A DNA stretch of 64,000 bases from Polychytrium aggregatum (lineage: Eukaryota; Chytridiomycota; Chytridiomycetes; Polychytriales). Of this stretch, positions 21,145 through 32,860 are shown in pieces. Location of the stretch: positions 248,001-312,000 of the forward strand of contig NW_026516232.1 of the NCBI RefSeq assembly GCF_025602895.1, read 5' to 3'. Every line of letters begins with the position of its first letter. Within the stretch, counting starts at the first letter, position 1. Below the pieces are notes generated by a model, which saw only the letters and a program-made list of their open reading frames with translations, was not told the origin of the DNA and did no database searches. A program made the translations under genes and the position numbers.

Positions 21145-24100
21145 TCAGTACCCGATTGTGTTTCGCAGCTCGAGTGTCTCCGTCAGCCTTTCGACAATGC
21201 CGACACAAAGTTCCATATTCTTCTGGTCGGTTTCCGCCATGCCTAGATCTGTGCGTGGGAGTAATATCAGCACAGTTGCAGCAATAGCCCGTCAACGACA
21301 GGGCCAGGCAGACTGGACAATTCATCAACCAGACTTGCGGCTGAATCGCATCGACAGCACCAACCCACAGCTTGGCCAGTCAAAGCCCGACTCGCGGACC
21401 GCCATCCGAACCTACCAACGATCAGTTGGCGCATTTCGTCTGCTTCGCTGTAAAACTCAGACATGAAGACTCCCGGCGACAGAACGGATACGACTATGGA
21501 CATTCCAAACAGCCAGGCTGATCTGACGCTGGACACTTGGACCAGTGTCGTGAACCGCATGTAGTTCAGAAATCCATAGTATTCGCGCACCATCCGTCGG
21601 AGCGACGGTGTGTTGACTGGGAAAGCAAGATAATGTCGATGCTGTCAACCAACGCACTGATCTATCCTCAGATGTATGCAAGATATCGCCCTCGACTTAC
21701 CAGCACAATACAGGATGAGACCCAGGGCCGTGATATACTTTTCCAGCACGTAGGTCACGTCGCTGTTCATCATGCGATGGCTCCTACACGTTCGCATCGC
21801 AGAATGAGTCGCCAAAGGCACAGCAAGTCATTGCGGGATTCAGAACGAAAATATGTCTGATACTCACTCGGTAGAGGCAAATCGCCCAATAAGCGGGAAG
21901 AAAAAGTACCCTGCAACCTGACTGAACCGGTTCTTCTGTGTGGTTGGCTTTGGGACGACCAGTTTCTTGGATCGCCTGTTCACCTTCGGGTTGCTGTTAG
22001 CGACCGACTGCAGGGCATCCCCAGAGAGCTCGTATTCGTTCTGGTCAAGTAAAAGAGCCGCGTGGGATGAGCACATATTTGCTGATACATCATATTGCGC
22101 GCAGGTCAAGCATAGGAACCTGTTCTGCTGGGCCGTACCGGCGGCATAACCACAATCGCACTGAGCTTCTGGGCAGCGATGACGAGTGCCGTCAAAACAT
22201 CCATACGCTGGCGGACGCTCATGTTCCGGTCATAGAACTGATCAATCAAATACCTGCCAGCGCGCATCGAACTGGTTAGCAAATAATCCATCAGAAGCAG
22301 AGATCTCACATGCCAGCGGTAGCTTCATGCAGCATTGGGTGGTGCGGCCAGCTCTCCAGGATCCACCAAAGCCTCGTTCACATTGTCAACTGCGATACAT
22401 ACGCAGACACCGTGCGAGGCGCGCGGGAAAGGATCTCGCTCAGGGCCTCCATCCGCAGCTTCTCAAAGTTGTCGAGATCGTAATTATCTTGCAGTCGGAA
22501 CAAGCTATCGGCGACGGTGTAGCTCCACTCGTCTTCAAGGGGACATGTACGCAGGATATCACAACGTGAGATGCGGAGTCTCAGGCTCACAGACGGATCG
22601 CCCGAACGAAGACAGAGCCCCATACCGATTGCATGCTCTCCGGCATTGTTGATCACACGGACAGCCTCGCCAAGGGCGACTTCGAGAGTCATCGGATCGT
22701 CTTCTTTCTTGATGCCGGTAACCAGTTCGGCAAGGAATCTATCGGCGCACAGGGGATGAGATACCAAGTCGAGGATCCGTATCAAACACATGTGCTACGG
22801 GAAAGCGCTTACACTGGCGGTTTGATGTTGTTCTTGTGCTTCTGATCGTCGATATGGTACGGCACCAAGTCGCCATCCTCGTCGTCGCTGTCTGCATCAG
22901 CACTCTCGTCCGTGTCAGAGTCCTGGGCATCTGAATAGGTATGGAAGATGCGGGCCAAAATGTAATCAGTACACAGACCGTATGGCTGTGTGTATATGAC
23001 CAACCAGGGCACTGGCGTATGGCCAGCTCGAATGTCTGAGTTGTGTTGACCAAACTCACCGCGAGCTCCAAACGAGTAAAAGTTGATGACCTCGTCTGGA
23101 TCGTCGAGCTGTTCTTCTTGACCATCTTCTGCCAGAATCGATGATGGGCCATCGCCAGATTCTCCAGCTTCGCGAGCGCGGGAGTCTTGGGACGCATATC
23201 CACAGCGCAAACATCACACGATTCGCATGAGCTTGGCATACGCAGCCCAGATGCGCTCAGCAAGCGGCCGGGAACGGTTGGCTTGATATAGCACATACCA
23301 GATTCAATCGGCTTGTCGGATGGGACGGGAGTCGATGGTGTCGGCGCATGTTCTTTTGACAACGCCCCAGTGCGAGTGGTAAGGCTACGCATGAGCCGGC
23401 TCTCTGCAGTTTCCTCCAAACCAAACTCGAGTTTGGATTCAGGCTGGGCCAGACCGGCGAAGCACTCGGCCGTCACCTGTCGAACGGAGAGCGGCCGTGT
23501 CAGAGTTGTTTTGCCCATTAACTTTCGCGACGAACACGACACTGCGCCCTCTGGAGTCCAACTCACCAATCCCATGACTCGGACTTCGGGCACAGAGCTG
23601 TCCATATAGGGCCGCATGCCGGAGATAAATTTCGCAGGAAGCCCGGAGAGGTTCAGCGCCTCGGTAGAGATATAGGCAAGGCAGACCAGGATGCCATACG
23701 TGACATCTGGCAAAAGTAACGATGGTACACTGGTGAGAAGCCCTGCTCTGCTGGAACGCCGTGCACCAGTCACATCCTCACAGGCGATTGAGGCGAGCGT
23801 TTGCTTAGCTTTGCGGGAAGTACATTTGTGCTGTTCCAGATTGGCGAAGCGGATAAACGTGGGATCTACCCATACTTCCATGAGATGGTCGAGGGCCTTG
23901 ACGACCGAAATGTCTGGTTGTGTTTGCGCAAGCGGCAGGCAATCAGGGCCAGAATCAGCACAGTCGATCTGGATCACGTCAAAGCAAACACTCTCGCTGG
24001 GCCAATGCGGGGCTTCTGGTTTCTCACCCGATTGCTGGCGCTCGAGGCTGAACATGCATATCAGCGTCTTCAAGATATCGATGTGGAAGTACCGCACGAC

Positions 24101-25461
24101 CAGCAGTTGGTGCAGAAAGACGTTCGCCGCAAGCTCGTTCTCGTTTGCCAGCTGTCCAAAGAGTGTGGACATGATCTCGCCAGATTCCTCGATCGTGTCT
24201 GAAGCAACAGAGTTGATATATCGTCAGAAACGAGCGGATAGAATAGGTCTCTGCCAATAGAGTGCGAGATCGGGCTTACTCTGCGATTTCCGGAGGTGGT
24301 GCAGGAGGCCCACCGCAAACTGCTCGAGCTCGCGCGAGGACATTTCGTTCAAGATATGCCTCCAAAAGGCAGCACTATTGCTGCTCACACTTGAAGGTTT
24401 GGCACCCGAGAAGCATCCGGCTATCAGAGAGTCTGTCGGAGAGCAAGTCCAAGATATGGTCAGAGCCGAGAACAGCTTGCGGTTCAGCCCGATTGCTCCT
24501 GGGCATGAGGGCTGGCTTCAGGACAGACCTAGATGGCCAACTCGAGCTGTCTTGGTGATTACTGAGCATATTCGCTTGACAGCACTCGTGCTCAGGGGCT
24601 GTGTCGAGAACTGCTTCACAGCACTGGCGATCTCGGCTCCAGCCCGAGTAAAGTATGCCCTGTGTAAAACAGACAAGTGGTGAGCCTGGAATGCAAAGAA
24701 CAGAAGCAAGATTGGCGGTCCTGGTCACTGGTAAGCTCCCATCCCTCCAGCAGCCAATGAGACACCCAAGTCGCTGGGACTGACGCTCGGTCGAGACGAG
24801 CATACCCTGGCAGAAAGAAACTCGGGGTTCTGGAGCCAAAGGAATTGGCCATGCGATCCGGGAGGGAGCAGTAGAGAGACAGGATGTGTGCATGACTTCC
24901 TTCGTAATCTGAGACGGCCTCATCGATCTCGGAGATGCTGATGAACGATGCCAGAGGATAGCAACTCAGCAGCCGCTGGAGAAGCCGGGTCGCTGTCTGC
25001 ACTGAAAATGAGTGTGCCGGCACCGCACCCCGCTGGAGGATATGATTGCAGATCACCGAGAAGGACACATCGATGTGCTTGGCCAGCAAGAAGTAGGCGT
25101 CGTAGTAGCCCTGTAGCTCGTCGCTGGAGAGCAGGGGCACCCAGTTGACCGAAACGATCTTGAGGAGAAAAGGTAGATGGGTTTGCAGGAAAAAGGATCG
25201 ATCCGAATGCGTCCAGGGCTGTGTGGGGCTGCCCAAGGTTTCGTCATGAGAGCCGATGGCCGAGTCAAGGCGAGCAAGCTCCTCGGCGGCCTCGGTCAGC
25301 TTGAAGATCCGAGCAAGGGGGGCGAGGAGGGCTCGCTTGACGACGAGGATCCTGCTGGCATCGGCGCTGGTATCAGAGAGAAGGGCGTGCAGTCGCTGGA
25401 GGGTCCGGAGGCTGTCGCTGTGCCGATCCTGGCTGGCTGGCTCGCTCGGATATGTGCTCAT
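21145..25461 (-). CDS. TEL2: telomere length regulation protein Tel2 (TTT complex)
   Basis: HEAT-repeat co-chaperone that, with Tti1 and Tti2, stabilises PIKK kinases (ATM, ATR, TOR). Well-supported exons: 25461-24806, 24659-24529, 24498-24280, 24198-23567, 23476-23299, 23128-23060, 22930-22813, from 22738, and from 22253. Landmarks: LPDRMAN, NEMSSRELEQFAVGLL, a long HEAT segment, KLEFGLEE, an acidic linker, DLVPYHIDD (the conserved Tel2 F/L-x-PY block), then DQFYDRNMSVRQRMDVLTAL and NRFSQVAGYFFFPLI, both Tel2 hallmarks. The last exon ends RNTIGY at 21145. Boundaries between 22600 and 22400, and downstream of 22100, are provisional. The start at 25461 is the first ATG before the conserved region; an ATG at about 25540 is possible. 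Confidence 0.9.
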
Positions 25462-25704
25462 GGCGGGCGCTGGCTCAGGACGAAAGCAAACCGGGGCTGT
25501 CTGGGGCCAGGATGTGACTGGATGCTCGAGCATGGTCATGTGAATGTCACTGGATACTGAGCTGGCTTTGGGAGTGCCTCGTGGGGCAAGGGAAGCATGT
25601 CCATCGAACCAACTAGCTATCCAGATGGTCAAATATTGATTGTGCCTCAATATCGGCTCAACGACAAGCGGTGTGCATTCGCCTCCTCCACTGCGAACAT
25701 CTGG

Positions 25705-26840
25705 TCACAGAGTCGAGTTGAAAAACCGATGGACATCCTTGGCGCGATGGATCGTGAGTGAGCAGTCTTGGAGCTGGCCGACGGAAGCATTCGATATCTC
25801 TCGGAGAGTCGGCATCGTTTCCTGGATCACCCAGCACTCTGGCGAGAGGTACCAGCATCAGAATTATAGGGCCGGCGATGGAATGCGGCGCAGTGTGCGC
25901 ACCATGTGAACTGAGGGGCCCGAGCTGCTCGTATGCATTATGGAGGACTTGAGTCCAGGTGTGCTATGGAGTGCTTGGTCAGCCAGCATCTCAGCCACAA
26001 GCACAGCGCTAGTGACGGCAGCAGCCGCATTCTTGGACAATATGGCCAATGCTTGAGGGAGTTACCGCATACCTGCTCTTGGATGCTGGGCAGTAGCGGC
26101 GCAAGCTGCGAGACAGTCAGCAGCCAAATAGGTACATAGGAAAGCTACCTCTGGACACTCCTTACCTCGTCTTGGATCTTCATCCAGTCCCCATCTGCAT
26201 ATTGTGGATCAACAAATACGTTCCGGAGCAAACCCTCAAACTGGGCCTTGGATACCACGGGTAGGACGCAAGGGGGCCTGATATAATGGTGCTGCTGAAG
26301 GCTGTTCTGAATGTGGCAAAGCAACGATGCGGCGCCAGCACCCACGGCCTCTGGGATATGCACTGCCAGGAAGACCCTGTGCTCGATTCGCTGGAGCTGG
26401 TGGATTCTGATCGTAGATGCAACTGCAAAGTATCAATCGAGCTGTGTGTCCCATGAGGCATCGTCAACGGCCGTCGCGGACTGATCAGGGCACTTGCCTT
26501 TCGGAGAGAGATGAGCCAATCTGCATCAGCTGCTCGTTTGCCAGCTGCTCGGCCTCCAAACATATGAGGGAGATGAGCAGCTTTGGACAGAGCACATCCT
26601 GAGTCACCAAGCGACGCATCAGTTATATCCCGTATCAGCGAAAGTCCAGCGCACTTGCACCGCTTTCGAGCCATTGCGAATCGAGTCGCGGGCCTACCGC
26701 CGGACAGTGAGGCGAGTAATCCATCCCTGCAGCCAGAACATCGAATCAGTGTCTCGCAACGACCATGCACACCCAAGAACTGGCGGCGTCTCACTCGGAG
26801 AGCGCTGAAAACTCGCACCAGTACCTCGTATTCGAAAGCC
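25705..26840 (-). CDS. unrecognised helical protein (5' end unresolved)
   Basis: Five exons chain in frame: 26840-26795, 26598-26498, 26406-26166, 26105-26073 and 25821-25705, ending in a TGA. They encode about 180 residues that are largely amphipathic helix, e.g. CLEAEQLANEQLMQIGSSL, SERIHQLQRIEHRVFLAV and FVDPQYADGDWMKIQDE. The intron 26497-26407 has a GC donor. The upstream exon with the start codon is not resolved: the exon at 26840 needs a phase-2 donor, and no candidate ATG between 26841 and 27093 reaches one cleanly. I do not recognise the family. A distant resemblance to coiled-coil nucleoporins was considered and not supported. Confidence 0.5.
26407..26497 (-). other. GC-AG intron in the unrecognised gene
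   Basis: The donor is AAAG|GCAAGT and the acceptor ATCAG, joining SLSER to IHQLQRIEH in phase 2. Confidence 0.6.
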
Positions 26841-27093
26841 CTGGTGCATGTCGGTCAAGGCACTCCAGACACTTGAGTCTTCGACGATGGACTTTCGGTA
26901 GAGCAGGGGAAGCACCCCGCCCGTACGGCTCGGAGTCAGCTGCAGGCTGCGAGTGTCCATTTGCCGGCACCCGGGGTCAAGATGGGGCACAACGACAGTT
27001 GCCAGAGATTTCGGTGTATTGAGTCATCGGCGCACGTCATCGCTGCGACAACAGCGCATGGGCCCGCCAATGGGCTTTCGTTCGTCTGACTTG

Positions 27094-29716
27094 TCACTTC
27101 TCTCGTGGGAACAACGGTGAGGCCCGTTCGATTGGAATCTCGGCCGGATGGTCATGGCCCGACTCTCTCCATCGCTTACCAACGCCACAGTTCGCCCATC
27201 CGCGTTCGGTTGCATCGACTTTGAGGGCATCCAAAATCTGCGAGCCTTTCGTGGGCATGAATGGCTGTACCATGATGCCAATGTTGCGGAGCCCTTCAAA
27301 GGTATAGTAGAGGATGTGCCGGAGATGCTGCTCGGACTCGGGCGTCTTGGCCTTGGCAACCTTCCAGGGAGTGCTGCGGTCCCAAAAATGATTGACCTGC
27401 GCAATCAACTGGTTGACAGCATCAAGGGCCTTGGGGAAAGCAACATCATCCATACTCTTGTTGAAGATCAACCTGGCCTCCTCGATCGCATCGATAAGCT
27501 GCTGCTCCGATGCATCTGGGTCGACATCGACTGATGCGCGGGTGGGGATTGCCATCCAAATGTTCGTTTTGGGGGTCATTGCTCTCATCATCAGGTTGCC
27601 GAGCCCGTTAGCGAGGCTGTTGTAGGTCGCCTCGAGGGCGGTTTCGTCAAACACTGTGCACATCAAAAACATTAGAGTGAGCATTTATGGCAACCGGGGT
27701 CCTATTCATAGCGTCATGCTGCGATTTCGACGCACGCCGCAGGCAGTGCAACTCGGCTCGCCAGCCTCACAGACACTCACGGACTTACCGCTGTCGTTTT
27801 CAATGCTGCCGATCTGCATAAGATAGAATCGGGTAGGGTCGACGCCGTATTTTTCCGTCATCTTCACGGGATCGACGACGTTGCCGAGGCTCTTGGACAT
27901 TTTTTGGCTGCCGACAATCCAGTGGGCATGCGAAACAATGCGCTTTGGCAGAGGTAGGTCTGCTGCCATGAGGAACGCTGGCCAGTAGATTGCGTGGAAT
28001 TTGATAATGTCCTTTCCGACAACGTGGACTGTCGGGGGCCACATTCGATCATCCGTGCTTGCCGTTGAGGCCCATGGATATCCCGCGACAGTGAGGTAGT
28101 TGGTCAGAGCATCCAGCCAGACGTAGACAACATGGTCGGGGTCGTTCGGGACAGAGATGCCCCACTGCAGCTTGCTCCGCAGCCTTGAGACACTCAGGTC
28201 AGGTAGGCCGTCTTTGGATTCGAGGATACTCATGATGATGTTATACTGCGACGATGGGACAATGACTGCAAGAGCATCGGTATCGGTTTCCTCGAGTTTG
28301 CCAAGCAGAAGGGGTTTCCAGCGCCGCTGTGTGCATGAGATGCCCCCACGATTGCCAGATGATCGGTGGGAAGGGACGACTCGAAGGCTGTGGGAGCATC
28401 CGGAAAGTCGAGTCCCGACATTGATGAGTAGTAGGGAATCAGACATACCTGACGGATCCTGCTTCATCCATGCGATCAGCTTCTCTCGGAACTCGCTGAG
28501 CCTGAACTTGTAGTTTTCCTCGCGGGTCCATTCGACATCCTTTCCGCTCTCTTTCGAGATCTATCGGCATGATTGTTAGACCGATGCTGAGCGCAACTGA
28601 TGCTGCAGGCAACATGGCCGCCATCCACCGACCTCGTCGTGTATCCCCGGCTCTACCCGACGACATCTGCGAGATTGCAACGAACACACATACCATCTTC
28701 TTCTTGCCGTGTGCGTCAGTGGCCTCCTCGACTTGATTCTCTGGATAGAATGTTTCGTCGGAGACACAGTACCATCCTTCGTGGTGGCCTTTGTAGATGT
28801 ATCCGTTGTCGTAGAGCACCGTCTAGAGATGCATTTGGGTTTCATGGAACCAACCGACACACCAGCAAACATTGAGCATCGAGCATCGATCCGGAAGTAA
28901 GCCAAAGAGCATATGGATCAACTTGGTGGCCGCCATCTGCTCATACATGGCCGCTCGTACGAAGCTCGGGTATCGAACTTACCCAGAGATGCTGCACAGC
29001 ACGGACGTGCCGTTCCTCGGTCGTGCGGATGTAGTCCGTGTACGAGACACTTGATCGGTCAAAGAGTCGTTGGAACCTGGTGGAGATTTGGTCGCAGAAC
29101 TGTTGCGGACTGGTGCCCGCCTTGGCCGCAGCTTGCTGGATCTGCAGTCGGCATAGCGGTAATGAGCGATCAGCATGTCGATTTCATCCAAAGACGGCAG
29201 CGTAAGCATTTCCGTTGACTTTGCGGCCGAGAACAACGAGTCATGGCCCGCTCTGGATGATCGACTGCCAAACGATGACGCAGATTCACATCTTGGTGTC
29301 CAACCTTGAGTCCGTGCTCGTCTGTGCCGGTGCTGTAGATTGTGCTGACACCTTTGAGCTCGCTGTACCGCTTGATGGTGTCGGCAAGGACGGTGGTGTA
29401 GAGATGGCCAATGTGGGGATCTGGATGAGGACCGGATATACTGGTGAGGACGAGATCGGTTCAAGTTGCGAGCAACAGCAAGTCACTGAAGATGATGCGG
29501 CGGAAGAGAGCAGGATCCATCGAGGGAGGATGCTTGCGTAATGCGGACAGAGGCCGCCGAACGGCAGCATGGCCGACCTGCATTCACGTAATAGATGGGC
29601 GAGGTGACGAAGCCATAGGACGCCAGCGACGATTGGCTTGTTGACAACAGACGAGCTGCACCGTTGCGGCCGGTCAGCGACTGTAGAGATCTTCGAGCAA
29701 ATGCAATGGAGAGCAT
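27094..29716 (-). CDS. MSM1: methionyl-tRNA synthetase, mitochondrial
   Basis: Class I synthetase that charges mitochondrial tRNA-Met. Seven exons, all in frame, give 563 residues: 29716-29578, 29420-29305, 29141-28983, 28822-28694, 28560-28449, 28265-27789 and 27653-27094. The N-terminus (Arg/Ser-rich, few acidic residues, [12 protein letters not shown]) looks like a mitochondrial presequence. The HIGH motif is PHIGH at about residue 48, followed by [16 protein letters not shown] is present as [11 protein letters not shown], followed by the anticodon-recognition helices ([28 protein letters not shown]). Length matches fungal mitochondrial MetRS, and there is no C-terminal EMAPII-like extension as in some cytosolic forms. 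Divergent from TFA1. Confidence 0.95.
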
Positions 29717-30156
29717 GATGTGCGGGCCGCAGGCAGAGGAAGCGACGATCTGTCTGGGATCAGGGATCTGTCAGGGATCAGGGATCTGTCAGGGATCTGG
29801 CAGATGCGGGACGAACCAGGACCGGTCGGCGCAATGACCAGAATGCGTTCTCGATCCATGTCCGTGCTCTGGCCAGAGCCTCGTTCCTCCATCGCAGCTG
29901 CTATCGCAAAGCCGCACTTCATCCGGGACTGTGCAAGAAAGGGATGGCATCGGAATCCAGAATCGCAATGCCCCTGCAGCTGCCGCATGGATGCGTTATC
30001 CCGGCTGTGAACGAAGCTATCGTTTGATGCTCTCTCTCTCGCCTGGTGCTCTCGCCATCCGAGGAGACGCCGAGAGCGCGGATATGCTGAACCACCGACC
30101 CAAGATCAGTCTCCATCCTGCTCCATCGCCGATCGCACTGGACCGACGAACCCGCG
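29717..30156. other. divergent promoter region, MSM1 / TFA1
   Basis: Head-to-head intergenic region of 440 bases containing the GGGATCTGTCA array at 29747-29803. No gene is supported. Confidence 0.6.
29747..29803. repeat. GGGATCTGTCAGGGATCA tandem repeat
   Basis: Three near-identical units of 16-18 bases built from GGATCTGTC and GGGATCA, just upstream of MSM1. Confidence 0.85.
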
Positions 30157-32365
30157 ATGGAGTCGTGGAAAGACATCATCAAGAAGCTCGTGGCACTTGT
30201 TGGACGGGCCTACTACAGCCCGAAAGAAGTCATCGTCCTGGACCTGCTGTCGAATGTCCATTCGTGGGTATTGCCTGGGTTTCAGCAACAACGACAGGCC
30301 GGGGACCAGACCTGGCCGCGATGGCGATTTCATCGGAGAGCTGCCGATGCAAGCACATAGGCCGGAATGTCTGGCATTGATTCGAGACAGACAAACAGAC
30401 AGACGGATAGACAGACGGATAGACAGACAAAAGCAAAGCTAATCGCTGAGACTCATTGGTCGCCGTACCGCCCGTTCGATACCATCGCAGGATGCGGGAC
30501 GAGGAGCTTGCAAAGTACCTCCGGATTTCGTCTGTAAAAGATCTCCATCGGTTATGCGGCCAGCTCAAGGCCGAGGGACTCATCAAAGTGTGAGTCGTTG
30601 CCGTGCATGTTCATAGAACCGCTGCCACTGTTGTCGCCAATGGGGCTGCACTGAATGACGACTTGTATCAGCGACGCACGACTCGCTGCATATCCACCAA
30701 CGCCGTTCATTCGACCGTACAATCGGACTCATGTGGTTTGGATCCATCTTGACGCTGCGTCTCTTGCATGCTGCGGCTGGTTCAGCGAAACGAGGCTCGA
30801 GGATCCGGCGAGGCCGTCCACCAACAGCAAAGGTGTGCCGAGGAAGGTGACCCGGTCATACTACTACATTGACCACAAGTCTTTCGTGGATGTCGTCAAG
30901 TGGAGGATCTACTGCATCGGCAAGGAGATCGAGCGGGAAGTTCAAAGCGTAAGTGCGCTGGAGGCAAAGCACGCATCGTACTCGAAGCCCTGCGAGGTGG
31001 CTCATGTGGCCAATGGCTTGCAAAGAGTCGCAAAGCGTCGACTCCGAGATCTTGGCGATGCGACACAGCCGAAGGCGTTGTCGATACTCATACGCTCGCT
31101 TTCCATCTACCCTCTGGATCAGCAAGCGGCAAATGTCTCCTATGCGTGCGGCGAGAACTGCGGGCGCCAGTATCCGTTGATCGAGGCACTGATGCTGCAG
31201 CGAAGCGACGAAGGGCTCTTTCTTTGCAGCGTCTGCGAGCAGCCGCTGACAGAGCTCCTCGGGAACGAATCCTCGGACGGCATGAGCGCAAAATACACCA
31301 AGTATGGAGACGAAGCCTCTCGATAGTCGTCTGTATGCCGTCAATGTCATTCGATGCGGCAGGGCTCATGCGCCAGTTAACCTCTGTCCCCTCCAGGTTC
31401 ATGCATGAAAGCAAACCAATTGTGGAGCTGCTGAAGCAAACCGATACTCTCACGATCCCCGAGTAAGGCTTCTGAGTTTGCTTGGCTCGACTGGACCCAA
31501 CCCCGGGTGTTCATACCCCCGAGACACCGAGTCATCCAAATGCTCACACCGCCATCTCTGCAAAACCAGATACATTTCGGTGAACGCGACGATCGAGAAC
31601 ACGCCGAGCTCGGCCATCGATCCATCACTGGGTGAGTGCCTGGATGTCCGATGCTCTGGGTTGTGGTCGAGATGCTCTGGGCGGATATCCTGCATTTCAA
31701 TCGAGCCGCTTACCGCTTGATTCAGCTCTATACTGTTGCGCGCCTCCGCTTACCGGATTTTTAATCTGCTTGTTCAGATACTGGTCGTGAACTCGACATC
31801 TCACGAGAGACCGGTGCCCCGACCGGAGAGATTGTTATCGTTTTTGAGGATGAGAACGACAGGTGTGATACTGCATGTCCGACTCCTCCACCGATTGGCT
31901 CCCTGTATTTGTGCATGGCGGCTTTACTTATGCATCCATTACTATTGCTGTTGCTGTGGTCGTTGCTGTGGTCATTGTTGGAACAACTGCCCAGATCCGG
32001 CCAACAAGCCGCCGAGGGGCATGAGGATGGTAAGTAAAGCATGCCGGATTTACTACACACCGCGCTTGCTGTTCGCTCGGATCCAGTATAGGCGTCGTGG
32101 CTGACGCTGAATGCCATCGCTGCCTTCAGAAATCACGAAAACGACAGCACAGTACTACCGCAACCTGATGATGGAGCCCAGCCCATCCAGCAGCCTCTCG
32201 CGGGACGGCGACGGAGACGGCGCACTCAAGCGGCCATTTGCCAGCATCGACAATGCCGATATTGGTCCAAGCCAGAGCAGCGCCGGCTCCGGCCCCAGTT
32301 TGACCCGGTTCGACCTTGGAGACGACGACGATGATGATGACGACGATGAGTTTGTTGAGGGATAG
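30157..32365 (+). CDS. TFA1: TFIIE large (alpha) subunit
   Basis: General transcription factor that recruits and regulates TFIIH at RNA polymerase II promoters. Nine exons in frame, 343 residues: 30157-30263, 30491-30589, 30786-30948, 31123-31301, 31397-31462, 31570-31631, 31778-31862, 31995-32029 and 32130-32365. The N-terminus is the extended winged helix (LLSNVHS, then DEELAKYLRISVKDL-like and LKAEGLIKV), then RSYYYIDHKSFVDVVKWRI. The zinc ribbon has C132-x3-C136-x21-C158-x2-C161. Next is FMHESKPIVELLKQTD, a TFIIE alpha signature. The C-terminus ends in an acidic run of aspartates (DLGDDDDD), matching the acidic TFIIH-binding tail. The protein is shorter than human TFIIE alpha (439). Exons 7 and 8 rest mainly on phase and splice signals. 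Confidence 0.93.
30385..30430. repeat. GACAGACGGATA tandem repeat in intron
   Basis: Microsatellite-like run of ACAGACAG and GGATAGACAGAC units in the first intron of TFA1. Confidence 0.85.
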
Positions 32366-32860
32366 TCGGTCCTGCTCGATGGACATGGTCGCTGTGGAGC
32401 CCAGCCATGGATCCATCGATCCATTGCTTCGTCGCGGTTCGAGCCGGTCACATGCCCTGCTCGCGCGCTGATTGGCTGCCGCTGCTCGGGTGATGGCGAC
32501 CAGCCATTGGACGAGGCATCGCTGCGAGGAGAGATCAAGGACGAGAGGGCTCATGCAGCCATGGCATTGGCGAATATCTTACGTTTCACGCAGCAATAAA
32601 GACGGAGCTGACCCCATGCGACGGTTGGAGTGGGCATGAGCTTGTTCCTGGCCTCCGAGGACGGTGCTGGGTCGAGTGCGGCAGCGAGAGCAGCCCGAGA
32701 CGCGCACTCTCGCTCGCCTCTCGCTTCTCGCTCAGGCGTCTCGATCCAGCCCACCATCCAGCCCACCGTCTCCTCTGCCATCCGGTCTGCCATCTGGTCT
32801 GCCATCCAGCCTGCCATCTGGCCTGCATCTGCTCGACTCTCCGGCCGTGCTGTCATCGCT
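32366..32860. other. intergenic region before the cargo lectin
   Basis: Contains the TFA1 3' end and the lectin promoter. The last 120 bases are an imperfect tandem run of CCAGCCCACCAT/CTGCCATC units (32745-32830). Confidence 0.55.
32745..32830. repeat. imperfect CTGCCATCyrG repeat upstream of lectin
   Basis: Two CCAGCCCACC units, then five units of TCTGCCATC or CCTGCCATC with variable spacers, ending about 30 bases before the lectin ATG. Probably 5' leader. Confidence 0.7.

Noticed and set aside
25705-26840. Assignment of the helical protein to the Nup54/Nup57 nucleoporin family.
   Set aside because: Only general coiled-coil resemblance. The conserved Nup54 blocks are absent and there are no FG repeats.
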